Both the position numbers and the translations under genes were made by a program. This document shows positions 1-24,150 of a DNA stretch of 64,000 bases, piece by piece. This stretch comes from Glandiceps talaboti (taxonomy: Eukaryota; Hemichordata; Enteropneusta; Spengelidae): contig NC_135550.1 of the NCBI RefSeq assembly GCF_964340395.1, forward strand, positions 31,576,676 through 31,640,675. Reading direction: 5' to 3'. How positions within the stretch are numbered: position 1 is the stretch's first letter; the number at the start of each line of letters is the position of its first letter. The notes below the pieces were generated by a model. That model was not told where the DNA came from and made no database searches. It worked only from the letters and a program-made list of their open reading frames with translations.

Positions 1-3000
1 TGCGTGGGCTGACCAGAAACGTGAGTATGAGTGGGTGGGTGGGTGGGGGTGGGGGTAGGTTCATCATTACACTGCTCTTGATATGTACGTATAATTGAAT
101 ATTGTAAGATATTTATGTGTTGAGTTCAAAGTAACACTCATTTGTTTGACCAAAAATATTCATCAGTTTGGTAGATTAAATGATTTATAATAAAGGTTAT
201 AGCAGTTCAAATTTCTGATAAGGATCATTGACCAAGTCAGATTGACAGCAAAATGCTGAACTGCTTATATGTTGGTATAACCTTTGTATTAAAGTCAACT
301 GTTTGTTTATTTGTAGGATGTACAGAAAATAGAAACCACTACTTGGAAGGTGATGTCATTGAGGTGATGGATTCATGTAATAACTGGTATGTTGTCACAA
401 TTTGTACTGTATCACTTACAGTATTCACTCAGTGTATTAGTCAATCATGGTTTACTTTATATGAATGGTCAGCCATTAATACTGGTAGTTACATCCAGAG
501 ACCTGTGAGATATAATCAATGAATAGTAATGATGCAATCAGAGGAAAACACAACAAACACTAGACATACATTATTTGATGTACATCTTTCAATTATCAAT
601 TTTGTTATCTGCCATCATCTTGAATATTAAAATTTATTTTTCTAATAGTATCATATATATGTATTAGTGTATTAAAATATATTAAAATAGATGCTACCCA
701 TAGGATAATGCACTAATCCAATATATGCTGACAGAGTAAGTCCGGACTCAATTCTGATATTCTGACATCCCTTCTACACAAAAGTGACAATATTAGAATC
801 AAGTTTCAACTTAGCATACTCTGTGTTGCAAGCAGGACTATAAACCAGTGTGCTGTCAAGAACAATTAATAGACTAGCAATTGCACACAGGTGTTAGTGT
901 CAGTTATAATATATGAATGTAAGGCTAATCTAAGCAAAACGTACACCCTAGGTTTAATTACTGTGTTGACTAATGTTTTGATTAATAGTCTGATTTTAAT
1001 GACCTTGACCTTATCCACATACATGAAGGTTAAAGGTCATTTCTGATTCAACCAAATCATAAAATGTAAGTGTGCCTGGCTCGGTTGATAAATAGATGAA
1101 GATGAACTGCTATAAAGGCAATATCAAATGTGATGATAGATGTTTTGATATTATTAGTTTAGTTTTCACCTTGAAGCACACACTTTGTATATATGTCAAC
1201 TCAGCTATGACACATTTATAAATAAATGAATATGTAACAACTAAGTGATTTTGTCAGTTTGAAATATATGACAATAAACAATTTAATTATATTTCTTTTT
1301 GTGTCACATTATATATTTTCTTTATTTAATTATATAATGTTTGTCAAGAACCATATCCTAGCTGTATATTCTCCATATTCTCAACATGATTGTTGTACCA
1401 GTCTTTCATCTTTTCTCTATCTATTCTGCTATTAATTTTCAGCACATGTACACATGGTGAAATAGTATGCTCTCATAATATCTGTCCAGGTTGGCATAAA
1501 TTCATTCTGTCCTTATTTTTCTTTTTCCTTTTTATTTTTCCATCCTCTTTTACCTTTGCTTTTGTATTTTGATTTCAATTGATTTCAGATCAGAAGTATT
1601 TGCATTTTAATCGATATTATTTCTTTCTTTTCCATCCAGATGTTTGTATATTCAAAGAAAAACAGTACAAGAGTAGTGAGACCAGAATAAAGGGGAAAGG
1701 AAACAACTGTAGTGTATGGTATGTATATATCTGAATACAGTATTGTATACGGCCTTCTGTATCAATTGTAAAATTTTTATACTGTGGTATTTCACATATG
1801 TACATAGGCTTATTTGAATAAAACATTTTTTTTAAACACAACATGTGTTCTTTTGTATGAAATGATAAAATGACTTAAGTTATTGCAAAACAGTTGGTAT
1901 AGCCCTTGGGAGACGTACTAGTAATTGGGAAAAATTAAAATTAAAAAAAAAGTTGCGGTCATTTTCTTTACAAAGCTAAAAATTAATATCAAACTCAACA
2001 CATTTGAAGATTATTAGACTAAAAAAATCTCACGGGACTGTGACAATCTAATATATGTAATACAATTTGCCAAGTTCTTATCTTAATTGTTATTAAAGTA
2101 GGGATAAATTGAAAATAATTAGCATACAGTCCTTTACACAAAATATCACATACTCCATTTTTTTAATGATTTCAACACAGGTTAGGTTTAACAGATATAC
2201 TACTACTAGAGACTTAATTTGCTTACCTCATATCATGTTTGAATACCATAGCTAGAGGTAGCAAGAGTTTGCTATTTTTTAAGATATTTTGAAAACAAAA
2301 TTAAAGAGCTTCATTTCAGGTTGTTCACATAATTTACATAAATATCGAGACTCCAATTGAACACAAAAAAATGGAAGAAAACAATGTTTTTGTGGATTAC
2401 TTCCTCCTTAACTTTTTGTATTGGTAGATTGTCTTAATTGATATATTGATGTGAGTGACAGGTCAGTAACCAGGTCAACACGATACAATTAAGAGAAACT
2501 ATGCAGTGTCGTTGGGGTCAATTGTGATACAGTGCAGACATTTACCAATAAATGGATTAACTGGCTAAGTTCATTTACCTCAACCTCCATGCTATCATTG
2601 TAAAATTCATATACCTCAACCTCCATGCTAGCATTGTAAAGTTCATTTACACCAACCTCCATGCTATCATTGTAAAGTTCATTTACCTCAACCTCCATGC
2701 TATCATTGTAATGTTCATTTACCTCAACCTCCATGCTATCATTGTAAAGTTCATTTACCTCAACCTCCATGCTAGCATTGTAAAATTCATTTACATCAAC
2801 CCCGATGCTATCATTTTAAAGTTCATTTACCTCACCCTTCATGCTATCATTGTAAAGTTTGTTTACCTCAACTTCCATGCTATCATTGTAAAGTTCATTT
2901 GCCTCAACCTCCATGCTATCATTGTAAAGTTCATTTACCTCAACCTCCATGCTATCATTGTAAAGTTCATTTACCTCAACCTCCATGCTAGCATTGTAAA

Positions 3001-3421
3001 GTTCATTTACCTCAACCTCCATGCTATCATTGTAAAGTTCATTTACCTCAACCTCCATGCTAGCATTGTAAAATTCATTTACATCAACCTCCATGCTATC
3101 ATTGTAAAGTTCATTTACATCAACCCCCATGCTATCATTGTAAACTTCATTTACATCAACCCCCATGCTATCATTGTAAACTTCATTTACCTCGACCTCC
3201 ATGCTATCATTGTAAACTTCATTTACCTCAACCTCCATGCTATCATTGTACAGTTCATTTACATCAACCTCCATGCTAGCATTGTAGTCAGAGGATCATG
3301 ATTACTCTCCACCAAGCTTAGCGTTTGTGTATTTTTACAACTTATATCCATAATGAAACTACCTCTTTATTTTCTTACAGTACATGCAGCAATGGAAAGT
3401 GGGATTGTTCTGAACCTTGTA
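1..3421 (+). CDS. Partial gene for an extracellular protein with two VWC-like cysteine-rich modules
   Basis: I see four consistent coding exons: 317-386, 1443-1489, 1640-1718 and 3381-3421, each with AG acceptor and GT donor. A possible exon tail lies at 1-20, before GTGAGT. Phases alternate 1-2-1-2-1, so each module is one long plus one short exon. Joined, they read as two modules of the pattern C...Y..G......CN.CxC..G...C....C, for example CTENRNHYLEGD followed by CNNCTCTHGEIVC, then VCIFKEKQY followed by CSVCTCSNGKWDC. This spacing resembles von Willebrand factor C-like or related short cysteine domains of secreted matrix and mucin-like proteins. The gene starts left of the window. Its 3' end is unclear: it may splice at 3422 or read on to a stop about 45 bases later. 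Exon structure is strong; the family name is inference. Confidence 0.6.
2569..3286. repeat. 36-bp minisatellite, about 20 copies
   Basis: A tandem array with an exact 36-bp period, for example CCATGC at 2587, 2623 and onward. It sits in the intron between the third and fourth VWC-like exons. Because 36 is 12 codons and the unit lacks stops in some frames, both strands show long periodic open frames (about 12-residue repeats). These are a consequence of the period, not evidence of a protein. Variants are single substitutions (GCTATC/GCTAGC, TCAACC/CCAACC) with no indels. Confidence 0.9.
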
Positions 3422-4087
3422 GTAAGTTGAACTTAGAATTTTGTTTCACTTTTGTTTCCATGTAGTATTATTAATTTATATGTTAGACCTTGCCAGGGTT
3501 CATTCTAGTTAGTGTTACATGTACCAACTATGAATTCAAGGCAGTAGTAAAAAGGACATTTACTCTAGGAATATCGATTATCAAATCATTCCTGAAGAGA
3601 TTTGATTGTGTCAATTCTATTTTGAGCTATGATCTGAAAAAATAAGATACATTTATAATTGTGCAAATGCAATCAACAATTCTGGTGTTATTGCCACTTG
3701 AGTTGTTTTTAATGTTTTTTAGACGAGAGTTTTCATAGTTCTTGTTTCATAGCAAATATCTATAGAAGGGGAAGACCTTGTATTTTGGCATGCTGAATAG
3801 TGTAATGGTACTCTTATGAAGCAATTGTTTTATTATATTGCAAATACCTAGCAAGGACACAAGTCATTGTTTAATAGCAATTGCATAAAGTCCATTGCCA
3901 CAATTCTATGATAAATACAGTCATATTTGAAGTGTTTTGCAAATATTTCCCACTTGCATTGAAATTTACTGGAAAGTAAATATTGTTTAAAGAAATATGT
4001 TTGTCTGTGTATAGTCTTTAGCCAGTTACATCTATTTGCAAGTACCAAGGTTTACAGGCGTTTCATGACGTTATCGGGGCATTATTA

Positions 4088-4909
4088 CAGCGCCCTCTCT
4101 GTCAATATTTGGTAATCTTTTGTTTCCATCTAGGCTACATATCTTGATTTTAGCACAGACCCTGACTCCATTATACTCATTCCAATTCCTATCACTGATT
4201 ATTATTTCCATTGCTTCTCACAGAATTCAGTGTGGATGCTGCAAGAATGACTGTGGCAACATTTCCACTCTTCCTACTGCCATTTGCGATGATGATGTTG
4301 TCAAAGGCTGATATTTGAGCTCTGCTTTCCCACCAATAGTACAAAAAATTGAAAAGCTCATTCACCAGGCAGGCGTCTGGTGCAAAACTACAGATTAGTT
4401 CTTTGTCAAATCTCTTGTCTGAAAAATTTATAATAGGTTGAGTTGCTCCCAATTTTGCCATATATTTAAATCTTTTTTATGCCCATAGTTCATCTTCACA
4501 GTTATCAATAATGCAATGTTTTTGGCTGCTCTGCTACCAACACAACGTATTTCACAACTTGCCAGGTTATTTAATCATTCTTTTAAAGTTACCAACACCT
4601 AAAAGGACATGCCTGTTGTGCCCACAAAGAGAGAATCAAGAACAAGATGGCAGATACATGTACACAATGATTGATTATATATTAGTAAAAATATTCATAA
4701 AAATATATGGCAAACTATTTGCTATATGCGCATGTCAAGGCAGCAAAGATTATATTTAATGACAATTTTATACACTGAAAGTATTGTCCTTATTCTAATT
4801 CTTCAACAATGCGTTATTATTTAGCTTTCTTATAAGGTTACCACAATACACATCAATATTGGAGCGCTCCCATTGACAGATGGACAAAATATGCCAGTGA
4901 GGGCGCTCT
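4088..4909. mobile_element. Possible DNA-transposon remnant with GCGCCCTC inverted ends
   Basis: The left end begins CAGCGCCCTCTCTGTCA. The right end, read in reverse, is AGAGCGCCCTCACTGGCA, an imperfect terminal inverted repeat of about 18 bp. TTA is present immediately outside both ends (4085-4087 and 4910-4912), which would fit a 3-bp target duplication of PIF/Harbinger type. Inside there are only short open frames on both strands. One (+, near 4590-4660) has a C..C...R+...RYM pattern faintly like a transposase zinc knuckle. A non-autonomous element or heavily decayed copy is the best reading. Confidence 0.35.
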
Positions 4910-4912
4910 TTA

Positions 4913-5952
4913 GTTAACTATGATATTGTCATAGCCATCTTTCACTGGTTATTTGTTCATGTTCAGACTGAGATTCCTTGCTGGAGGAGTTAAAGTATTT
5001 GTCAAAGTTTTGTAGGGTATAGTAGGAGATCAGTGTACTTGTGACTAAAGGTTTGTTACTGCAATGTCACAAGCTAAGACTTATATACAGATATTTTGTA
5101 AATTGACTAGGTGATCGTGAGTAAAACCAAATATATAATACTAAGTATCATTACTTTCTATGTATCAAGGGGAAATTTAGTCTGTAAGATACAACATGTT
5201 GTACCAAGCTATCAGCTATCAGAAGCCTGCATTGTACAGTCTTGGGGAAATTGATTTCATTTTGGATTTTCAGAATGTCTGAAATACTTTATGTCAAACA
5301 AACATGAATCAAAGATTCTCAATGTGTAAAAAGGTCTGTGTACAAAGTACACTTTGTGTCAAAGGTCACACACATCTTGAACATTTCAGACATTTTGAAA
5401 TGTATATTTCAGTAGATGTTGGTGGGTTATATAATAATCAAGACCAAACTACCTACCTCAGTTTATTTGTCCGTATTCTTCTCTGGAACTTACATATTTA
5501 TCAAATTTGACATTTACAATGTCATGTATGTTGTATCCATGAGAATATACTACGTATCTATATATATATATAAAACTGACAAAGTTGCATCAGTTACGAG
5601 ATTCTAAGTACATAATAGTTTTTATTACTTTTTTCAACTTTATAACATCTTGATAATGTGTTTCAGTTTCTTCATATATTTTGTCAACAATGGAATATAA
5701 TAAAGAAGTCTATAAACTACAGTGCATATACTTTTGTCAATTTCTTCATGATTTTCAAGTTGTATACATTTTCTGTAAGACTACAATCCTTCAAACACAG
5801 AGGTAATTTATCACATGCCATATTAAAGTCTAATTATATTGAAATTGAAATATTTCAGAATCAAAAACAAAGCTGAAAAACTTCCAATGTTCAGTTTGTC
5901 AGGAAATTTTTATAATAGCTGAAATGTACATTCATGACGTGCAAAATCACTG
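4913..5952. other. Intergenic, no gene seen
   Basis: AT-rich sequence between the VWC-like gene and the TAF6L 3' end. Only short open frames without splice context are present. On the minus strand, AATAAA (plus-strand TTTATT at 5621-5626) is a candidate polyadenylation signal for TAF6L and would give a 3' UTR of about 500 bases. Confidence 0.4.
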
Positions 5953-6056
5953 ACTTGCCTGCCAGTGCTAACCCCTCCCTATCCAATGTTTAAAGGCCAA
6001 GTTCACCAACTTGCCAGTGATAACCCCTTCCAATCCAACCTTAAATGCTAAGTTCA
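5953..6056. repeat. Two-copy direct repeat in the presumed TAF6L 3' UTR
   Basis: Two diverged units of about 50 bp share the words CTTGCC, GCCAGTG, TAACCCCT, CCAATCCAA/CCTATCCAA and AAGTTCA. They lie just beyond the TAF6L stop codon at 6124. Confidence 0.55.
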
Positions 6057-6123
6057 GATAAGGACTAGGAAAACAGCCTATCACGTTCTTTGATTCATAT
6101 GAATATCAAAGGCTCCAAAGCTC

Positions 6124-17707
<11,584 letters not shown>

Positions 17708-18168
17708 GTTGTATCACCTTTTATAATCTGGTCCAAAATACTTTGAAACTACTCGCCAAAACGCGATTCAACTGTCATATTTTTAATAACAATGTCACGT
17801 TTCTCAAACTGGCATCGCCATTTTCCTTCCCAGGTAGCTCACGGGGTCAAATGGGGGTCAATAGTATTCATTTGGACACTACCATTTTGATATGGGTTGG
17901 GAAGAACCAAATTTCACCAATATAATTTATAAAGTGTTTTTATCCTCAAAATCTGCTCAAAATGCTTCATCTGATAAATAAGACGTAACTATAATAGAAT
18001 TTAATGTAAATGATAATATAAATTGGTTACTCAAAATAATTTATGCGGATCAAAGAATTTAATTTTTTTTCTGAAGAAAAATTCCAAAGGATCACACGAG
18101 TGTGAAGCTACCATCATATTCATATTCATATTCACTTTCAAAAGTTGACCCCTAAGCTCAATCTCAAT
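17708..18168. promoter_or_regulatory. Putative bidirectional promoter between TAF6L and the copy A gene
   Basis: TAF6L starts leftward at 17707 and copy A starts rightward at about 18169, leaving a 461-base head-to-head interval. No TATA box is obvious at a convincing distance. The part from 18096 on belongs to the inverted duplication, so copy A and copy B share proximal upstream sequence. Promoter function is inferred from the arrangement only. Confidence 0.4.
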
Positions 18169-18670
18169 ATGATGATGGCTTCACACGTTCATCATCAGAT
18201 TCGAAGTCTTCCGAATGCGTACGAATGCGAGTTCGGCAAATCACATAAAACCGTCATTGGCAGGTTGAAATCATGCGATTGTGATTACTTTTCACTTGAA
18301 TTGCATGGATTTGCATGCTCCCTTTTTATTTTTGCCAGAGTATCCAATTTGCTCCATGAATTACTGTTGTCATGGACCATTATTTTTTAACAGCAGCAAG
18401 TTCGAATCTGTTGATGACAGTCCGGTTGTTGGTGATTTCTCTACTCACATCGACGAGCGAGCAAGCATAGTTGAAATCATGGAAAGGTAAATATATCAGG
18501 CGAGTTGATTTCTTACATTAGCTTTCATAAGATCAGTTGTTACTTGGCGAAAACATTCGTGCACATGGTCCAAGCCTTTCGTCTCGATCGAGGTCTCATC
18601 ACGGAAAGTAGTTGTGCATACGATACTCCCATTTGCACATGTACTTGTTTTTGTTTACAAATACTACGTC
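18096..18670 (+). repeat. Left arm of a large inverted duplication
   Basis: Matches 23585-24150 in reverse complement (position B = 42246 minus position A). From 18145 to 18490 I find no indel and about two substitutions. Towards 18520-18670 the match becomes patchy. It contains exons 1 and 2 of the copy A gene. Confidence 0.92.
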
Positions 18671-19226
18671 GTGTACTTGTTCAGTTCAGGTCAGCGGTAT
18701 TTGCCAGGACAAGTTGTAATCATTAGGAATTGATCTATACTAAAGCAACCCTCTGATCCCTAAGTAAGCATGGCCAAACCTAGTCTGGATGCCAACTGTT
18801 GCATGTTGTTTCTAACCCTAATAACTCTCTATGGTGAGTCGTGGCAGGTACTATACAGATACTGTATAGTATTACGAACTACACTACGCCAAATAACACC
18901 ATCATGGCAACCAATCATTACAGTGTAACGGAGATTATATGTCTTTTATACCAATTACAGAAACAGAGGGTGTATTACTACCCATATATCTGTATACTCT
19001 ACAAAATAGTTGTGATATACTTTCTTCTATTGTATCCATTCATGTGATGTTGATGTCAATAAATTTTCTTTTACTTTTCAGACCCAGACAAGTATGGAGT
19101 AAGTTTTGGAAAAGGAATAGAAAGTCATTAAAGGATAATTGCATGTATAGTGGATCTGGAAGTTTATTTCTGAACACAACAAGACTGCAAAATATCAACA
19201 AATACCATAGATATGTTTACTGTTAA
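18169..19226 (+). CDS. Unrecognised small gene, copy A (about 110 aa in the simplest model)
   Basis: I do not recognise the family. Exon 1 is 18169-18263 (three consecutive ATG codons; the third, ATGGCT, has the best context). Exon 2 is 18394-18486, with a TTTTTTAACAG acceptor and an AAAG|GTAAAT donor. Both junctions are phase 2. A possible terminal exon is 19082-19226, after a clear pyrimidine-rich acceptor, ending in TAA with AATAAA at 19233-19238. The resulting protein has an exon 2 acidic stretch (FESVDDSPVVGDFSTHIDER) and a basic tail (WSKFWKRNRKS). An alternative is splicing from exon 2 to the phase-2 exon at 22935-23039. The exon 1 donor (AG|GTTGAA) is weak. Exons 1-2 are duplicated almost perfectly on the other strand, which argues that they are functional. 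Confidence 0.45.
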
Positions 19227-19239
19227 TGTATAAATAAAA

Positions 19240-22200
19240 GCCACACTAATTAACTAATTTGGATTTATCAGTATGATTCTGTGACAAATACTAGTGAAAA
19301 TGGCCACTCTTTAATTTTAAATGTACACACTTGGGGAAAAATAGGAAACAACAATTTAAAAAAATAGTGTCAATGACATTGTGTATAACTGATATTGAAA
19401 TTCAAGTTATTATCAGAACAGGATGTTCAATTGAATATGTATATCTGCCAGGTAGTTTTGAAGTTGCACATTTTTTTTATAAGATCTCAGAAATAGTATA
19501 TAAACAATTTTGTATTCGTTTCATCAACAGTTTTCTTCATCTAGATTGCTCCCTAACATTCTGACAAAATTTTAATGTAATTACATGTACGCATTTAGTT
19601 ATGTAGTTTTAGCCTCTTGACAAGAAATACCATTTTAGGTTTTTAAGGTGTTATTGGCTTGAATGATTCTTCACCTGGACACACCTACAAAATTTTCCGT
19701 CAAGTTTAAGATTAATTTGCCCAGTACTCCTCAAATTGAACTTTTTTGATAAAATATCACATTTTTAAAATTTTAAGTGCTTCAAGTATTATCAGATCAT
19801 CATGAGTATAGGTATGAACATTTCCAAACTAGAAAACCTAAATAAAATCCTCGCCAACAACCAACACACGTTTCACCAGTCAGGCAATGGCACTATAGTT
19901 TTGTATTGTACCTTACATGAGGTGTGTGTAGACCTTGACTTGAGTGATGTAATATCATACTGGATGACCTTGCATTGGCTGGTTTCATGGTAAATCACTC
20001 TTTTTGATACAAGTGTGGCCCTATTTTTTGTGTTTCATAACTTTTTCATGCCAACTATGGGCCGGTAAGTCAATTTTTAAAAAAGATAAAGAATAAAAAA
20101 TCATCTTTTTCATGTTTCTCAGGCTCTCCTTTTCCTCCTCTCTATCTTACTTTTATGGGATTCCTGGTAACAAGCCCATTCCCAATTTCAGCCCCCTGCT
20201 TTCATACTGTCCGCCATGAAAGAAATGCTCTTTGTGAACAAATGTTGCCACCACCACCCCATGTACATGTAAATGGCATCAACAAGTCAAGATTCTTGTT
20301 TATTCTTGCTGTTCCGCAAAATATTAAGGGTGGGAGAAAACAAAAGTATTTTTTTTTTATTTTGATGTGGGAACTGAAAATTTGGGTTGGTTGGGTACTG
20401 AGAACCAGAACAAACAAGTGGATCACCTAAACATGATTTCTCCAGTCTGTACACACTCAGTACAATACCCTGTACAATCCAAACCAAATATCTAAACATT
20501 CTGGCAACTTTGTTTTATAAGTCATATACACACAGAGAGGTACTTGCATTCAAAACATTTTGCCATGCTTATATCACTTTTGGATTCTCAAATATCCAGT
20601 ATACATGTACTAATATTTTGGTGTAATTTGGAATATTGACATCAGTTGTCTTGGTAACAGATTATTGCTACAAAACAACTTCATATGCAAAATGAATGCT
20701 GTTTTCACATTTCTCTAAATGTATGTACATTTGGCTTTTTACAGACTGATTTTCAGCTTTACCAGTCATATTTCAGTATTCAAAAATGTTTCAGGGAAGT
20801 TTCGAGAAAGTGCAAAACAAATTATGATGGCCTTGAAGTTCCACTATGACCTTCAGCTTGAATCAAAAGGGTCATGTGATCATTGAGTTCCCTGTTCCCT
20901 AATCACATATGTACACTTACTTTAATTACGACTAAAATATTTGTGGGCCCACCGTCTCCAGTGAGTTTGCATAAGAGAATCAAGAGTGGCAACAACAGTT
21001 TTCTGAGAGCCCAGATGTGAGTTTTATTTATTTATTTATTTTATCAGATGACCACTACTTTGTCATGAAATTAATTGATGTGCATCTGTCCCATATAATG
21101 TGTTAACTTTGTGCAAAGACTGAGAAATGACAGTGCATGCATAGAAAGACAGATGGAGGGAACCAATTGTGATTTAACTCTCTTGAGTGTCGCCCATTGG
21201 AGGTTAATACTGATCACAAACCCACAAAACAGAAATACAAGCAATACAATATTCATTTTCGAAAATTTATTTCTTAACAAAATAAGTTGCAATACACAAC
21301 TGATATTAATTTTAAAGTTTTAAAAAAAAATATTTAAAAAATCTTAAGCATCACTTGGTGTTATTTAAAATAAGCAATAATAATAATAATAATACTTTAT
21401 TTTTCTATAGCGACTTCCATCAAAACAATAACAAACCGCTTCACAATAAAATATATAACAAATGATTTAAAAATACAATGATAAAAGTAAGACCAGCTCG
21501 ATACTTGTCAATACTTGCATTGTATTGACATTACATGACTTATATTGGCTAACTTAACAACAATAACATTATTACAAAAATATACATGGCTACAATGTTT
21601 CCTGAAATGTATCTTGCCATTATATACAGTATGTACATGTGTATGGTATATCATTTGGCAATTTGAGCATATATTGTACTGAAATTAGCAGAAACATGGA
21701 CATCTTACTGCGAAAAGCAAGATTTCAGCGGACAAAGAGAGACTGACTAAAAAACAAAAGTGTTGTTCTTACATTTGCTAGATTACATGAGTCAATGATT
21801 CCAGTGGTGTTTTTGTCATGTGGATCATAATCCTGGAACTAAGCTAGTGTAGAGACATTGGAAGTCTGTACAAATGACTGCGGGAGCCCCCCCCCCCCCC
21901 CCCCCCTTCGCTAGCTCTCTCAATCCTTCCCATCAGAAACATGAGCCTACTGTGAGCATAGACTTACATCAATGTCCTATTATTTATGACCTATATCTGC
22001 AATAATAAATTATAATTTACTGCTACCCTAGTTAATAGCTTTAGTCTGGCTCGCTGCACTCACACTTTTACAAATCAACCATCTTGCACAACCAGTAACT
22101 CTGGTACATCTTGATTCCTGAAAAAGGCAAGAAAATATGACATCTATTAATTCAATGAAACCAATCCTTAATAAAACCAAATTCTGCTTTTTTGCACATA

Positions 22201-22934
22201 CAGTGTTTGTCTATAATTTTGACTGGTTAATGGGAAAAAATACAAGTCTTTGTTGAGGACACACTCCTCCAGAACTACTTTACTTCTATGTAACTGAATG
22301 TGACATGATTTTAGAACAACTTTGTAGTAATAAATAAACATTACAATGTTTCTTTGGTTGAGAAATTACATAGAGTGTAACTTCACTGTAAGCACTTGTT
22401 TCTCTGTCTGTCTCCCCTCCCTCCCTTTAATATATCTCCAATTGCCCCTCCACTCTCTTGCCTCTCCCTCTTTCTCACTTATTGATGACTTAGTGATATC
22501 TGTCAATGTACTAGTATACATAAATATTTTGAAGCCTAGTAGTTGAACTTGTTATGGAAACTGAACAAAACAATGCATAATGGGGTGGTCCAACATATGT
22601 GACATATAATAAAAATGTACATGAAATTCCTTTCTCATTATCAGGTTATTCAGGGTAGTTGTTCCTTATAATATATTTCAGCATGAAACGTTATCAGATG
22701 ATTATTGATTAAATATGTACATAGAGTTTTGTTTAGAACATGCCATTGAGTGATTCTACAAAAATAAGGATAATGATATTTGAAATGTAAAACTTTTTTC
22801 AAAGTATGTATAAAATAACGGTACACCAATACAATAGCCACATTAGTATCAGAAATCTTGTATAATGTAATAATTTGTATGTTTATCATATGATGTGGAT
22901 TTCATGGTATTCTTCTGTCATTCTAATACTTCAG
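19240..22934. other. Spacer of the inverted duplication, no confident gene
   Basis: AT-rich sequence with short open frames only. It holds an (AAT)n run near 21374-21393 followed by ACTTTATTTTTCTATAGCG, which looks like the 3' tail of a retroelement in reverse, and a poly-C run near 21888-21906. I see no convincing exon until 22935. Confidence 0.4.
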
Positions 22935-23318
22935 TCAAGTGATTGAAAAATGTGAAAAAGTGCAAATGTGTGCTATGAAACTGCTTCGTGATGAGTTAGA
23001 TTCCAAAGCATACAAGAATTACAGTCGAACAGTTCAGAGGTATTATCTATGTGTTAAAATCTTTTTGATTAATTTATCAAAATCATTCTATGCTATGAAT
23101 GAAAATAATTCATTCATGTGAGCAGATACAAAAACAGGAAGTTCAGTTTGAGTTGTAGCATTGTTCTTATCATTGGGTTTTCACCAGCTAATGTAGCACC
23201 AAAAAGAAGAAATCATGTTTATGTTGTTTGCGGTTACAAAATGGAATCATTACAATGTAACTTTATGATCGTAGATGTACACACAACAATACTGTTAAGT
23301 GGTCATCGCGTATGTTGA
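22935..23318 (+). CDS. Candidate downstream exons of the copy A gene
   Basis: Exon 22935-23039 (105 nt) has an AATACTTCAG acceptor and CAGAG|GTATTA donor. Read in phase 2 it is open: QVIEKCEKVQMC, then LLRDELDSKAYKNYSRTVQR, a hydrophilic, probably helical segment. A second possible exon starts at 23126 (acceptor GAGCAG, poor pyrimidine tract) and is open in the same phase to a TGA at 23316-23318. Phase agreement with copy A exon 2 (also phase 2) is what links them. No homologue is recognised. Confidence 0.35.
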
Positions 23319-23584
23319 ACTTTAAGGGTAACATGATGATGTAGAGCAACAATCAACCATAGACAGTGCTCCACTGTCTGTGAATCAACATACATTTTCA
23401 AAATACAATACTTTTCAAGTTGTAGGTATGTTCAGATAATTACATGAAGGACCAGCTGGCTCCTTTCATATAGGTTAGTCCTAATAGTAACTATTAGTTA
23501 CGGCCAAAACACTGGTCTGAGGGGAACTGAACAATTACAAGTATAGTATTAGTACATCAACCACTACATGATGTAATATTTGCT

Positions 23585-24150
23585 TGTAAGTTGTAAACAA
23601 AAACAAAGATCATGGGAGTATTGCAACCCGCAAAGTACAACTACTTTCCGTGATGAGACCTCGATCGTGACGAAAGCCTTAGACCACGAATGTTTTCGCC
23701 AAGTAACAACTGATCTTATGAAAGCTAATGTAAGAAATCAACTCGACTGATATATTTACCTTTCCATGATCTCAACTATGCTTGCTCGCTCGTCGATGTG
23801 AGTAGAGAAATCACCAACAACCGGACTGTCATCAACAGATTCGAACTTGCTGCTGTTAAAAAATAATGGTCCATGACAACAGTAATTCATGGAGCAAATT
23901 GGATACTCTGGCAAAAATAAAAAGGGAGCATGCAAATCCATGCAATTCAAGTGAAAAGTAATCACAATCGCATGATTTCAACCTGCCAATGACGGTTTTA
24001 TGTGATTTGCCGAACTCGCATTCGTACCCATTCGGAAGACTTCGAATCTGATGATGAACGTGTGAAGCCATCATCATATTGAGATTGAGCTTAGGGGTCA
24101 ACTTTTGAAAATGAATATGAATATGAATATGATGGTAGCTTCACACTCGT
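23585..24150 (-). repeat. Right arm of the large inverted duplication
   Basis: Reverse complement of 18096-18670. Homology starts abruptly at 24150 with ACGAGTGTGAAGC read on the minus strand, is near-perfect across both exons, and decays below about 23700. Confidence 0.92.
23760..24077 (-). CDS. Copy B: exons 1-2 of the duplicated unrecognised gene
   Basis: By the mirror relation to copy A, exon 1 is 23983-24077 and exon 2 is 23760-23852. Start codons, splice sites and frame are all conserved. One amino acid differs (Ala to Gly in the NAYECEF block), and a GAA/GAG change in exon 2 is synonymous. I find no equivalent of the copy A terminal exon further along the minus strand. Copy B is therefore either a 5' partial duplicate or uses other exons. 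It points towards copy A (convergent). Confidence 0.45.

Noticed and set aside
2489-3301. Repetitive open frames on both strands (MEVEVNELYNDS-type and its opposite-strand counterpart)
   Set aside because: They arise from a 36-bp array (12 codons, no stop). Both strands being open is expected and is not coding evidence.
4192-4461. Minus-strand 89-residue open frame as a host gene
   Set aside because: No family recognised, no splice context, and it lies within the possible transposon remnant.
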